NCBI RefSeq assembly: GCF_008080435.1
Contig: NZ_VRKN01000022.1
Location: 1 to 42,213, forward strand
DNA: 42,213 bases
Direction: 5' to 3'
From: Enterobacter asburiae
GTDB taxonomy: Bacteria; Pseudomonadota; Gammaproteobacteria; Enterobacterales; Enterobacteriaceae
Positions 1-8,118 of this stretch are shown piece after piece (positions within the stretch are counted from its first letter, which is position 1; each line of letters starts with the position of its first letter). Both the position numbers and the translations under genes were made by a program. The notes beneath the pieces were generated by a model that worked only from the letters and a program-made list of their open reading frames with translations, ran no database searches and was not told the DNA's origin.

Positions 1-1
1 G

Positions 2-178
2 CAGCCGGGCAGCACCGAATTACTTCTCAGGCCTGAAGACGCACATCCGGGTAAATTCACCGAAGGCCATCGCAGAATACTGCACCGGAGGTTACAGGAA
101 TGGCGGGTCAGAGTGGTAAGAGAACTGGTCTACGGAACCCGTGCTGATGGTAACATTTTAGCTGAAGCAAGAAAGTAA
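2..178 (+). pseudogene. C-terminal end of an integrase-type (DDE) transposase, cut by the window edge
   Basis: An open frame enters from the left edge and ends at TAA 176-178. The visible 58 residues contain a basic stretch (RRILHRRLQEWRVRVVRELV) of the kind found near the C-terminus of IS21/TniA-like integrase transposases, where an RTLQRR-x-x-WR motif is common. Nothing upstream is visible, so it may be complete outside the window or only a remnant. The family is inferred from this short motif. After the stop come about 200 bases without a recognisable gene before the toxin-antitoxin operator. Confidence 0.4.
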
Positions 179-337
179 CATTAACTGGTGAGGCAACACG
201 GCGGACGGGGTAATTGTCGCCTAATAATCTGAGTCCGGATGTATGACTGCAATCTTACGCGGCTGACTTTTTTAACATGGGTGCCTGGCAAGCAGGGGCG
301 ACCACGTATGTTAAATAGGCCGCTTTTTCTTGAATTT

Positions 338-380
338 ATAAGCTATGGGTTATACACTTCAAGCATAAGCCATAGCTTAT
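338..380. promoter_or_regulatory. Inverted-repeat operator/promoter of the HigBA-like pair
   Basis: A perfect 11-bp inverted repeat (ATAAGCTATGG at 338-348, CCATAGCTTAT at 370-380) lies immediately upstream of the toxin start. A TTGAAT at 330-335 and a TATAC-containing box near 350-356 could be promoter elements inside or beside it, but their spacing is short. Autoregulation by a HigA-type antitoxin binding such a palindrome is typical of the family; binding here is inferred. Confidence 0.6.
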
Positions 381-387
381 AGGGATA

Positions 388-744
388 ATGGACATGTGGA
401 CGATACTTTTCAGCCAGCGTTTTGACGATTGGTTGAGTGAGCAGGATGAAGCATTACAAGATAAGGTGCTGGCTGACTTGGGTAAACTAAAAGTGTATGG
501 TCCAGAGTTGCCCAGGCCTTATGCTGATACGATTAAAAGCTCCCGATACAAAAATATGAAAGAGCTTCGTGTACAGTATGCAGGGCATCCAATCAGAGCG
601 TTCTACGCCTTTGATCCTATCAGACGAGCCATAATTTTATGCGCCGGTGATAAGAGTAACGACAAGCGATTTTACGACAAGTTGGTGCGTATTGCAGAGG
701 AAGAGTTCGCAGCGCATCTTAACAACCTGGAGAGCAAAAAATGA
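388..744 (+). CDS. RelE/HigB-like toxin (Gp49 family) of a type II toxin-antitoxin system
   Basis: The 118-residue protein matches the phage Gp49/HigB-type RelE superfamily: an N-terminal WTILFSQRFDDWL strand-helix, a central ELRVQYAGHPIRAFYAF beta segment, and a C-terminal lysine/arginine-rich helix. These toxins are usually ribosome-dependent mRNA interferases. The toxin comes first, as in higBA, and its TGA overlaps the antitoxin ATG (TGAG at 742-745). Two in-frame starts exist, 388 and 394; an AGGG at 381-384 sits at better spacing from 394. The perfect inverted repeat directly upstream supports an autoregulated operon. The frame is intact and of usual length. Function is inferred from family resemblance. 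Confidence 0.85.
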   Translation: MDMWTILFSQRFDDWLSEQDEALQDKVLADLGKLKVYGPELPRPYADTIKSSRYKNMKELRVQYAGHPIRAFYAFDPIRRAIILCAGDKSNDKRFYDKLVRIAEEEFAAHLNNLESKK

Positions 745-1040
745 GAACGTTAGATGAAGTCATCGCTGGCCGCTCCCCGGAGAGCCAGGCCAGAATTAAG
801 GAAATGACCGACGAAATGGTTTTAGAAGTCGGCTTACAGATGATGCGTGAGGAGCTGCAGCTATCACAAAAGCATGTAGCAGAGGTTATGGGCGTTAGCC
901 AGCCTGCAATCACTCAGTTGGAACAGCGCGGGAATGAGCTGAAGCTGGCTACCTTGAAACGCTACATCGAGGCTATGGGAGGAAAGCTAAGCCTCGATGT
1001 GGAGCTGCCAACAGGCAAGCGAGTTGCATTTCATATTTAG
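741..1040 (+). CDS. XRE-family HTH antitoxin (HigA-like)
   Basis: This 99-residue protein carries a helix-turn-helix of the Cro/C1 type around residues 38-90; the segment SQKHVAEVMGVSQPAITQLE is the classic HTH. The N-terminal helix (residues 1-35) is likely the toxin-contacting part. It overlaps the toxin gene by four bases, implying translational coupling. Antitoxins of this class neutralise the toxin and repress their own promoter, so the palindrome at 338-380 is the likely operator. Nothing looks truncated. It ends just before a junction with unrelated invasin-like sequence read on the other strand. Confidence 0.87.
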   Translation: MRTLDEVIAGRSPESQARIKEMTDEMVLEVGLQMMREELQLSQKHVAEVMGVSQPAITQLEQRGNELKLATLKRYIEAMGGKLSLDVELPTGKRVAFHI

Positions 1041-1084
1041 ATTGCCGCACATCTTAAAAGAAGCCCCCTAACGGGTAATGCCGT

Positions 1085-1693
1085 TCACTTAAGCGGGGCG
1101 GCACTGCGTTTCACCGGATTACCGCCCTTGTCCTTCAGGGTCACCGTCATGTCGTCGCCCGACGTGTAGATGGTCTTGCCCACCGTAATGGAAGACTTCA
1201 CCTGGTTCGGTTCGCCGGGAGTAAGCGTAACGGTGTCGTTGAGCCCACCCACCGTAGTGCCACCGAACTGCGGCAATACAATGTAGGTGCCCGCCAGCGT
1301 GCCTTTCAGGGTGGCCGTGTAAATACCCGGTGTACTGCTTTCTGTTACGCTACTGACGGTAACGGTGCCATCCGCTGGCGTGCCGCCATTGCTGTCCTTC
1401 ACGCTGAAAGACACTTTATCAGTGGCACCGGTGACTGCATTACCGTACGTATCCTTCGCGGTAAAGGTCAGGGTGGACTCTGTACTGCCATCGGCATCAA
1501 TGCTTTTCGGGTCGGTTTCAAAGGTTGATTTACCCGCGTCCGGCTTACCTGCGACCAGTTCAACAGGGGCGGGGGTAAGCGCCAGTGCCGTACCACCGAT
1601 GGTCACGCCAATACTGGCGGTACCCGCAGAGGTGCCGGTCAGTTCAGCCGTGTACGTACCGTCATCGTTATCTGTTGGTGTCGAGACGATGGT
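1085..1693 (-). pseudogene. Invasin/intimin-type Ig-like repeat fragment (Big_1-like)
   Basis: On the minus strand about 200 codons encode two to three bacterial Ig-like repeats. They show the typical spacing of DNDDGTYTAELTGTSAG, then TLTFTAKDTYGNAVTG, then GIYTATLKGTLAGTY, then TVTLKDKGGNPV. Such repeats form the stalk of intimin/invasin outer-membrane adhesins, which are normally 1000 residues or more with an N-terminal beta-barrel; neither barrel nor tip is present. The upstream side is fused in frame to a transposase DDE domain at about 1694. The downstream side ends with eight unrelated residues and a stop at 1085. It is therefore an internal piece of a large adhesin gene with no start of its own. 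Confidence 0.75.
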
Positions 1694-2551
1694 GACGGTA
1701 CGAAAAGGTCGTTCAACCTTCCCCTTGGCCCGGGCTGTTGTCAGGGAACCATCCTTACCCGTTGGTACATGTTTCTGCCAGTCGATCTGGAGGGACTGCA
1801 TCACATTGCGAAAGACGCGGCTTTTGGCCACCGGACCATTATCGAGGTACCGCATGCGGGGTCGTCCCCGGAACGGACAATCAGGGCTGGTCTTTGCTGA
1901 CATGGCATTAAACAGAAACCGCAGGGCGGATTCGGCATCTTCGCCATACACTCAACGGTATTCCTGCCAGGCCACACCGCTGCGATCATCCACCACGCTG
2001 AACAGCATCAGGGTGGGCTCGCCCCGGACAGGGTCAACCCACTCAGGACGGTCGATATGTTTCAGGTCGGAAGGCGACATATCAAACTGTCAGCAGTCAT
2101 TGCTGTATTCCGCCTGAAACCGGGTGGCCGGGGGCTCCCGCAGCAGTCGGGGCTGGTCGAGACGGTACAGTGAGAGCCAGCTGTTGACCGTGGGCACACT
2201 CAGCACACCGGCAGGCGCCCTGACCAGGCCCTGCAGCGTTTCCACGCCATACTCTTCAAGCAACTGTATTGCACGCCCGGTCGATAGATGACGCCCGGCT
2301 TTGTTGGTGGTGCGCAGCTTCAGCGCGGCGATCAACTCGCAGTAATATTCCAAGTCCGCGCGGGACATCACCTGCGGGCGGCCATGATCCCGACGGTGAG
2401 CCGTGCGGGGGCGGAGTGTGCGATGGAGGGAGCGGTAAACCGTGGTGGTAGAAACGCCGTACAGCTGAGCGATAGTGGCGATCTGAAAGGCCCGTTCAGG
2501 ACTTTTTGGCGGCAGGGAGTCTGACGGGATGGATTTACGCCGGCTGCTCAT
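1694..2551 (-). pseudogene. DDE integrase-type transposase, two stop codons, 3' end replaced
   Basis: Read from ATG 2549-2551, the product starts with a helix-turn-helix (IATIAQLYGVSTTTVYRSL). An rve/DDE core follows, including WQFDMSPSDL (first Asp region), MRYLDNGPV (second Asp region) and KGKVERPFRT (the Glu). Two in-frame TGA codons interrupt it, one near 2087-2090 (expected Trp) and one near 1952. Right after the catalytic Glu the frame runs into invasin Ig-like sequence, so the transposase C-terminus is missing. Its start overlaps the 3' end of a serine-resolvase gene (ATG 2551, resolvase stop 2535-2537), suggesting both came from one transposon. Family assignment (TniA/IS481-like integrase) is by motif only. 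Confidence 0.7.
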
Positions 2552-2803
2552 AGTTATCCAGCACTCGGTAGACCGATGCCCGTCCGATACCCAGCTGGCG
2601 GGCAATAGCCGTGGCGCCTATTTTCTCGTCCACATACAGGCGGTACACCTCGGCAGGATCAATGGACGGTTTGCGGCCACGGTAGACCCCTCGCGCCTTG
2701 GCGGCAGCGATGCCTTCTATCTGACGTTCACGACGCTGTTTGGTTTCAAATTCCGCGAATACACCCAGCATATCGAGGAAAGCCTTTTCGGCGGCACTCC
2801 GGG
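2535..2803 (-). pseudogene. C-terminal part of a serine recombinase (resolvase/invertase type)
   Basis: The fragment encodes the end of the resolvase catalytic domain (KAFLDMLGVFAEFETKQRRE, the long E-helix) and the DNA-binding tail with a GRKPSID hinge and an HTH (GATAIARQLGIGRASVYRVL). The N-terminal part with the nucleophilic Ser is absent. Its upstream side meets group II intron sequence at about 2803, and the frame continues to an ATG at 2861 only through intron-derived codons. Its stop overlaps the start of the neighbouring transposase gene. Family resemblance to TnpR/Hin recombinases is strong; it cannot be functional. Confidence 0.8.
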
Positions 2804-4200
2804 TAGGGGGTCGCTTCTGACCTGATTTTGACATAGCGTTCAATGGGTGTTGAGCTTGCACGGATTAATTCATGTTTCTTACCGTTCTGCTCTGTACCGT
2901 GAAATATCCAGCTCCTGTTGCCTGTGGACCGGAAATATTTCGCGGCTACCCAGCATCTCCCTTTATTGGGGTGTCGCCTTCGACACCATTGCCAGATCTT
3001 TCTCCAGATATGGTGGTCTGCATAGTTGTAAATTTCTTTGGATACTTTGTGTCGGTGATAGTTAGCCCATCCCCGGATCATTGGATTGAGTAACGCAATC
3101 AGTCTGACCGTCGTAACCGTTTTGTTTGCTTCTATGGTTGACCTGACTTTCTTCGGGAAGGATTTCAGGTTTTTCTTCGAGGGTTTAATTAATAATTTCC
3201 CCTTGTATTTCCTGACGTTCTGCCCTAAAAAGTCAAAACCCTCGTCTATATGTGTGATTGTTGTTTTCTCATCTGAGAGCACCAGACCACGTTCCTGCAT
3301 GAATACCGTGATTATGGGCAGAACGACGTCTTTCAGCACTTCTTTTGATCTACTGGTACAGATGAAATCATCAGCGAACCTCACATAGTGCACCCTGTTT
3401 TTCCTGCCTTCGACTGTGGTCTTGCTGATTGCGGGGTGCTCGTTAAGTATCCGCTCCAGTTTATCAAGACACATGTTGGCAAGTACCGGGGAGCAGGGAC
3501 TTCCCTGGGGTGTCCCGGTGTGGGTGTTGTTGAGGACGCCTTTCTCCCTATATCCGGATTTCAACCATTTTCTGCGTATTTGCCTGTCCATTGGGATATT
3601 TTCAAGCAACCAGTCGTGGCTGATATTATCGAAGCAACCTTTGATATCCCCTTCCAGTATCCACCCCGGCGCTGTTTTGCGGCAGAGACAGTTAAAAACC
3701 TGCGCCATTGCGTCGGCGGTACTTCTTCCGGGGCGAAATCCATAACTGTTAGGATCAGCAGTAGTTTCTGCGACGGGATCCAGTGCCAGCAAATAGAGTG
3801 CCTGCATAGCCCTGTCTCTCATCGTGGGAATACCCAACGGCCGAAGCTTCCCGTTAGCTTTTGGAATATGTATCCGTCTAAGAGGATTGGGTTTATATCC
3901 TTTCCTTATAAGCTGGAATACAGCTTTCCATTTACTGTCGGGGGTGTTCCAGAGTTGTTTATCGACACCGGGTGTTTTACGCCCGCGATTTTCAGTCACT
4001 CGCTTAACGGCAAGTACTTTTGCAGAAAACGAGCGGACAAGCATCCGTTGCAGAGATTTGACTCTGCGCCTTTGCTTGTTCAACGTTGCCTTCGCTATCC
4101 GTGACTGTAGCTTCCTCACCTTTTGATGGTGGAGTTTCCAGTCTATGGAATGCCAGCCGTCTGGGTGGGGGGCCGCAGGTATCTTTGCCAGCATACTCAT
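2746..4200 (-). CDS. ltrA: Group II intron reverse transcriptase/maturase (LtrA-like), C-terminally replaced
   Basis: The 484-codon frame shows the RT domain in order: TPGVDKQLW, PLRRIHIPKANGKLRPLGIP, the YGFRPGRS block, the TPQGSPCSPVLANM block and the catalytic VRFADDFI (FADD variant of YADD). A maturase X domain (MIRGWANYHRHKVSKE) follows. The usual end of these proteins (KIxxxANPYDP...) is reached as KIRSEATPY. The last 18 residues then come from out-of-frame resolvase DNA. The RT core looks intact, but the DNA-binding/endonuclease tail is absent or partial. It would act with the intron RNA in splicing and retrohoming; here the intron lacks its 3' end, so the gene is probably a relic. Confidence 0.85.
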   Translation of the reverse strand: MSMLAKIPAAPHPDGWHSIDWKLHHQKVRKLQSRIAKATLNKQRRRVKSLQRMLVRSFSAKVLAVKRVTENRGRKTPGVDKQLWNTPDSKWKAVFQLIRKGYKPNPLRRIHIPKANGKLRPLGIPTMRDRAMQALYLLALDPVAETTADPNSYGFRPGRSTADAMAQVFNCLCRKTAPGWILEGDIKGCFDNISHDWLLENIPMDRQIRRKWLKSGYREKGVLNNTHTGTPQGSPCSPVLANMCLDKLERILNEHPAISKTTVEGRKNRVHYVRFADDFICTSRSKEVLKDVVLPIITVFMQERGLVLSDEKTTITHIDEGFDFLGQNVRKYKGKLLIKPSKKNLKSFPKKVRSTIEANKTVTTVRLIALLNPMIRGWANYHRHKVSKEIYNYADHHIWRKIWQWCRRRHPNKGRCWVAAKYFRSTGNRSWIFHGTEQNGKKHELIRASSTPIERYVKIRSEATPYPECRRKGFPRYAGCIRGI

Positions 4201-4796
4201 CTTGCTTGCCCCCTGTTGGTCGCTTTACAGTAGTTCAAACGATTAAAGACCAGATGGAAGTGGGCCCCCTTTCGGGTGGGGCAAAGTTCGATCCCCTGTC
4301 CGGACCATTACAGTGCGGCATTCGCTTTTTCCATCCTCCTGTACCCGCATCACTCACAGCGTCCCTTACGTTTCGCCTGCCAGACAAGGCAGTGATACGG
4401 GCTTACCCAGTTCCGCTTAATGTACAAGATCGGGTTAGGCTCTGCCTGTGGACCGGTAGCTTAATACCCATGTATCCGGACGATACAACCGGATAGCCAG
4501 CTACATACCTTTTGGTTCAGGCCTTTCAGCATCTTTGGCCTGTTACTAATGACGGTCTTTCTTCGGCAGTTCACGTGTGTTAGCCGTACTGATCAGCCTA
4601 GCCCCTTGTCCGGGTGGTGCTCCCAGACATCAGATTTTTCTCGCAAAATCTCTTATCCTTTCGGAAGGGTTCATTATCACCGGGCTCAGAACCCCGCCGT
4701 TGCCAGCGACGCACTCCGGCTAGACTACAGTCAATGGGATGACTGGTTTTGTACATATTTTGTCAAAACAATACATTAAGCGACTTCTGGTCGCAC
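2804..4796 (-). mobile_element. Group II intron, 3' end truncated
   Basis: The minus strand begins at 4796 with GTGCGACC, matching the group II intron 5' consensus GTGYG. About 600 nt of structured non-coding sequence follow (domains I-III presumed), then the intron-encoded protein. The 5' exon is an rpn-type gene interrupted after its codon for the Tyr of FRLMRY. The intron ends prematurely at about 2803, where resolvase sequence starts. The end of the protein and domains V and VI are missing, so splicing and mobility should be lost. Boundary placement at the 5' end is by consensus and by the break in the rpn frame. Confidence 0.75.
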
Positions 4797-5105
4797 GTAC
4801 CGCATGAGTCTGAACGCCATATGCCTGTCAGGACTGCTCTGGTGCTCAATGAGCGTATAGATGTATCCCTCTCCCTCTGTGGTTTTCAGGGAGTACAGCA
4901 CGTCGGCAAAACAGGTTCGCAGGTTTTCCTCAATAAAGGAGCCGGACTCCAGCTGCAGGGTGGTCAGGTCACACAGCTGCAGCAGCTCTGCGGGCAGATG
5001 CAGGGCCAGAAAATCCCGGGCGGTATCCGTGTGGGTCAGGAAGGTTTTAAACAGCCCGTCGTGGGGAACCGGTGACTTCCCGCCCTTTCCTTTTCTGCCT
5101 GACAT
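4797..5105 (-). pseudogene. Rpn family recombination-promoting nuclease, 5' exon only (interrupted by the group II intron)
   Basis: From ATG 5105 the product begins with a [20 protein letters not shown] segment and continues through ADVLYSLKT and LIEHQSS. These match the PD-(D/E)XK (transposase_31, YhgA-like) fold of Rpn proteins; the D and ExQ residues are the expected catalytic positions. A GGAG lies about 10 nt upstream of the start. The frame is cut after about 103 codons by the GTGCGACC intron end at 4796, and the second exon is not found beyond the intron. A paralogue with the same motifs is at 21531-22452. Rpn enzymes are DNA endonucleases that raise recA-independent recombination. Confidence 0.75.
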
Positions 5106-5163
5106 TCCGCGTCTCCGTTGGTTTACGTGTGCTCATCAGGCAGTATTATACCGGAGCTGAGGT

Positions 5164-5582
5164 GGCACTGTTGCAAAGATCGTCGCATTGATAAACTTTG
5201 CACCCATTTTCATCAGTCACCACGCAACTCATGAACGTATTTAAAGGCCGGGATTTTCAGTGAGACATCACTCTCTGGGCAGAACGCTGGTACTACAAAT
5301 AGGGTATCAGCTATCGTGAGCTGCAGGAGATGCTGGCCGAATGCGGCGTGAATGTCGATCACACCACCATTTATCGCTGGATTCAGCGTTATGCACCTGA
5401 AAGGAAAAAACGGCTGCGCTGGTACTGGCGAAACCCTTCCGGGTTCGGCTCATGGCATCTTGATGAAACTGATATCAACGTTAATGGCCTGTGGGGTTAC
5501 CTGTACCGGGCCGTTGACAACAGAGGGCGCACCATCGATTTTTATCTCTCCCCGCGCCGTAATACCCGGGCCGCATATCGGA
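5164..5582 (+). pseudogene. IS6-family (IS26-like) element remnant: left inverted repeat plus broken transposase
   Basis: GGCACTGTTGCAAA at 5164-5177 equals the terminal repeat of IS26-type elements. From ATG 5231 the frame reads MNVFKGRDFQ, then TGA, then a further stop after RWYYK. It then runs clean through YRELQEMLAECGVNVDHTTI, RKKRLRWYWRNP and WHLDETDINVNGLWGYLYRA (first DDE Asp). It is cut at about 5582, where IS66 sequence begins. Two stops and the missing second half (two of three catalytic residues) mean it is dead. Confidence 0.85.
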
Positions 5583-5773
5583 ATGGTGGGAACCAACGTG
5601 TCAGATAGGCGCAAAAAAGTGACTCCCGGCAGACGTAAGGGCTGCCCTAATTATTCTCCCGGATTTAAACGATGGCTCGTTGCGGCTTTCTGTGAACCTG
5701 GGGTGTCGATTGCTAAACTCGCGTCTGAGAATGGCATCACCGCCAGTCTGTAGTTAAAATGGCGCCAGCAGTG
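5583..5773 (+). pseudogene. IS66-family TnpA (OrfA) N-terminal fragment
   Basis: Codons from ATG 5583 give a basic leader (SDRRKKVTPGRRKGCPNYSP), then FKRWLVAAFCEPGVSIAKLA and SENGITASL, then a TAG and LKWRQQ. This is the HTH region of IS66 OrfA proteins, where ENGINxNLLFKWRQ is the usual motif; the stop falls inside it. It begins exactly at the breakpoint of the IS6 remnant and loses similarity after about 5773. It differs from the two other IS66 tnpA copies in the window, so it derives from a different IS66 element. Confidence 0.7.
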
Positions 5774-5917
5774 CTACCACAGTTCAACACATTGATTTTG
5801 ACAGGAATTTTAGCATTAACCCTCAGGTTCCAGTGATAAAAATGACGATTTTCATAGATTGTATGGTTAACCTCAGTAATGTCAGACAGATATTCTGACA
5901 TTACTGAGTAAAGAAAG

Positions 5918-6247
5918 TTAAGACAAAAATATGATAACTGTTGCTGTCTCATCTGTATCATTGTGAGCTACAAATCTTAACTTATAAACAGCCGTTAAAG
6001 GTAAATCCATTGTAGTTAAAGTTGTTTGACTCACCGGAACAATGATTTCACCTGCCTCTTTATATTCACCGTTTTTGGTCGTAACAATTTCACAAACAAT
6101 TTTAATTGATGCAGCAGGGCCTTGATTTCCAATCAGAGCATGATGGTTGCCCCCCAGAATGATTGGTTCATCGAATACCATTTCGTTACCAATAATCATT
6201 GAGCTATGAGCTGGAACAACCGGGATATCTTTAATATCAATAATCAT
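5918..6247 (-). CDS. Small beta-rich hypothetical protein, second gene of a pair
   Basis: The 109-residue product has alternating hydrophobic strands (MIIGNEMVFDEPIILGG, ASIKIVCEIVTT, YKLRFVAHNDTDETATVII) and no signal peptide or membrane helix, suggesting a small beta-sandwich. A good ribosome binding site (AAAGGAG) precedes ATG 6247. It lies 76 bp downstream of another beta-rich gene on the same strand, and both are AT-richer than the surrounding IS material. I do not recognise a family. Candidates such as a secreted lectin-like or inhibitor-like protein would be guesses. Confidence 0.6.
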   Translation of the reverse strand: MIIDIKDIPVVPAHSSMIIGNEMVFDEPIILGGNHHALIGNQGPAASIKIVCEIVTTKNGEYKEAGEIIVPVSQTTLTTMDLPLTAVYKLRFVAHNDTDETATVIIFLS

Positions 6248-6323
6248 AATTTTACTCCTTTCAAAGGCATTTGAATTTTAAATTAAGCACACAGAGCTCA
6301 ATCTGAAGTATCAAGATGTCACA

Positions 6324-6764
6324 TCAGGTAATTTTATATGTGATATCTTTTGTTTCTTCTTTTTCAGGCAGACAAATAAATGTGGCCGACACGACAGGAG
6401 CAAATTTTTCCACATCACCAAACCAGGCGCCGTTAGAAATTTGTGGCCTGAATGTGAGATATTTATTACCTTTTTTGACCAAAGACAAATCAACTATGCC
6501 CTGGATAACGAACTCCTCGCCAGGCTTAACTTCCGGGGGCGTGCTAATTAGCTGGAAAGCCGGGAGCTCTACATCCCCTGTTGGGGCAGGTGGTAAGCCA
6601 GTTGTAGTCCACACCTGGGGGGTTGAAAGAGAAAGTGTGTCATCTGATTTATTCGTAAACGTCAGCGACACCTGCAAAGAGCCAGAAAAATCAAAAAGAT
6701 TAGTGCTATAAGCAGTATATGTACCCGCCGGGTATGAGTAGCTAATTTGTGAAGGACAACTCAT
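6324..6764 (-). CDS. Beta-rich hypothetical protein, first gene of a pair
   Basis: The 146-residue product begins MSCPSQISYSYPAGTYTAYS and contains strand-rich segments (LQVSLTFTNKSDDTLSLSTP, FQLISTPPEVKPGEEFVIQG, APVVSATFICLPE). The middle part resembles an Ig-like or transthyretin-like beta-sandwich that binds a partner edge strand. There is no obvious signal peptide. AAAAGGAGAG precedes ATG 6764. It is followed after 76 bp by a smaller beta-rich gene with an equally strong ribosome binding site, so the two likely form one transcript. A holin-like membrane gene lies 129 bp upstream on the same strand. No family recognised. Confidence 0.6.
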   Translation of the reverse strand: MSCPSQISYSYPAGTYTAYSTNLFDFSGSLQVSLTFTNKSDDTLSLSTPQVWTTTGLPPAPTGDVELPAFQLISTPPEVKPGEEFVIQGIVDLSLVKKGNKYLTFRPQISNGAWFGDVEKFAPVVSATFICLPEKEETKDITYKIT

Positions 6765-6893
6765 GTTTACTCTCCTTTTAAGGACATTGTGATAAGATAT
6801 CGTTATCTATATGGAAAATATAAAATTAGTCGTTTCTTTTAATTCAATATAACGCCATGCATACATTCACTGCGGACAGAAAAGTGGAGTTAC

Positions 6894-7313
6894 TTACTGG
6901 TGTAAACCAACAATATTATTAAGCACTATCAGAACGGCTAATATTCCTGGCCCGGACTGGATTGTCAGGCTACATCTGTTTTTATATCTTTTATATCTGG
7001 TGGAATTGTTTTTTGTTCCTTTTTTCATGGCGAAATCCATCCTGGCGGTAATATTAATCATGACTGTGATCACAAGCGCACTGCAGACAAAGGCCCCGAC
7101 AGCGCCCTCACCGCTGAAGGCACCGGGTACAAATATACCGATGATTTCCAGTGTGGTATCCGCCCCAACAATCCCCATCACAAACGAAACAAAAAAAGCA
7201 ACGGGTCTCTGACTGCGGCTAAATCGCTGTTGCGTGAGAATACAGACCATCGCCCCTGAAAGGGAAGACACGATAACTTTCAGGTCAGTATTATCGTAAA
7301 TGAAAGTCAACAT
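6894..7313 (-). CDS. Small membrane protein resembling a phage holin
   Basis: The 139-residue protein has hydrophobic segments near residues 8-28 (LKVIVSSLSGAMVCIL), 38-65 (VAFFVSFVMGIVGADTTLEI) and 75-92 (GAVGAFVCSALVITVMINI). A positively charged tail of about 45 residues (KKGTKNNSTRYKRYKNR) follows. Layout and the GADTTxEI segment resemble putative class II phage holins (HP1/P2-like). The last 45 residues are longer than expected and may come from read-through into foreign sequence. It precedes the two beta-rich genes on the same strand. A holin would pore the inner membrane; that role is inferred. Confidence 0.5.
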   Translation of the reverse strand: MLTFIYDNTDLKVIVSSLSGAMVCILTQQRFSRSQRPVAFFVSFVMGIVGADTTLEIIGIFVPGAFSGEGAVGAFVCSALVITVMINITARMDFAMKKGTKNNSTRYKRYKNRCSLTIQSGPGILAVLIVLNNIVGLHQ

Positions 7314-7614
7314 AATTTATGCCTGACAAATATGGATGACAGCCCGTAATGAACGGTTCCGGAAATAAATACCGGATGGCGATACCATCCCTTACGAATG
7401 TCCTGAGCAAACCCTAACCATAAAGACAGTTAATTTAAAGTGGTTATTATCGATCGGTCTCCTACCAATAATAGGTGAGATCTATCCTTGTTATGATAAT
7501 GATCGCCATAACTAATTGTTAGGTGAAATTAATATTTCTACATTATTGTTTTAAATAGTTAATTTCATTTTGCGATTTTGAACCGATAATAATGAAACTT
7601 CGGTTTAACATTGC
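7314..7614. other. AT-rich stretch with no recognisable gene
   Basis: This 300-bp stretch is upstream of the holin-like gene and the beta-rich pair and could hold their promoter. An imperfect inverted repeat (CTACC/ATAGG type) lies around 7459-7485. AACCG/CGGTT arms occur near 7580-7606, and a 14-bp palindrome CATTGCATGCAATG spans 7609-7622. I see no clear open frame or RNA gene. Confidence 0.35.
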
Positions 7615-7920
7615 ATGCAATGGCAACAGAATATCAATGACCTGAAAATTTATGATGATGTTGATGCCGCATCAGCGGCATGGAGGCGCCAGCTGATGGT
7701 GAATATGGCACTGTCGCTGAATGGCGCCGGCGAAGCCGGATACAGTCTGACAGAATACCTTTGCGCTGCTATACCTAACCCCGCTAAAAGCGATACAGAA
7801 TCTTCTGTGCGCTGTCGGAGTGGTCACGACAAGGCGTAGCCGTAATCGGGGTACGTCACCCACACTTTCCAGCGGCATTACTTAATGCTACGGCGTATCT
7901 AGTTACAACATACATTATTA
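7615..7920 (+). pseudogene. Unrecognised coding fragment with a frameshift
   Basis: The first frame (7615-7839) gives 74 residues, with INDLKIYDDVDAASAAWRRQ and LSLNGAGEAGYSLTEYL looking like real protein. After about 7800 that frame turns arginine-rich and stops. A shifted frame in the same direction continues sensibly (FCALSEWSRQGVAVIGVRHP, then FPAALLNATAYLV) to at least 7905. This pattern suggests one gene with a single-base indel, cut at both ends. I cannot assign a family. Confidence 0.35.
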
Positions 7921-8118
7921 AAAGCGATGTTGTTCCGCCCCGTTGGGCCGGGGGGGGGGCGGAGTTTTTCGGTTAACACGTTTCTCCAGATTCCGTCGAT
8001 GAGCAAAAGCTGCCTGTATATAAATCGTGTTCCACCCCAGGAATGGAGTATTATTGACGGTACCTCGCAGCGGTATCGCAGCCTGGCGGTAACGAAACAT
8101 TTCAGGGGAAGAGCGAAC

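Noticed and set aside
1060..1095. Possible IS4-type terminus (TAATGCCGTTCACTTAAG)
   Set aside because: It resembles the IS4 end I remember but has mismatches, and no partner end or transposase was found nearby.
1365..2117. Long plus-strand open frame of 250 codons
   Set aside because: It is the antisense shadow of the transposase/Ig-repeat frame; its product lacks recognisable motifs and the opposite strand has clear domains.
3388..4104. Long plus-strand open frame opposite the intron protein
   Set aside because: The minus strand carries the complete reverse-transcriptase motif series; this frame is a shadow.
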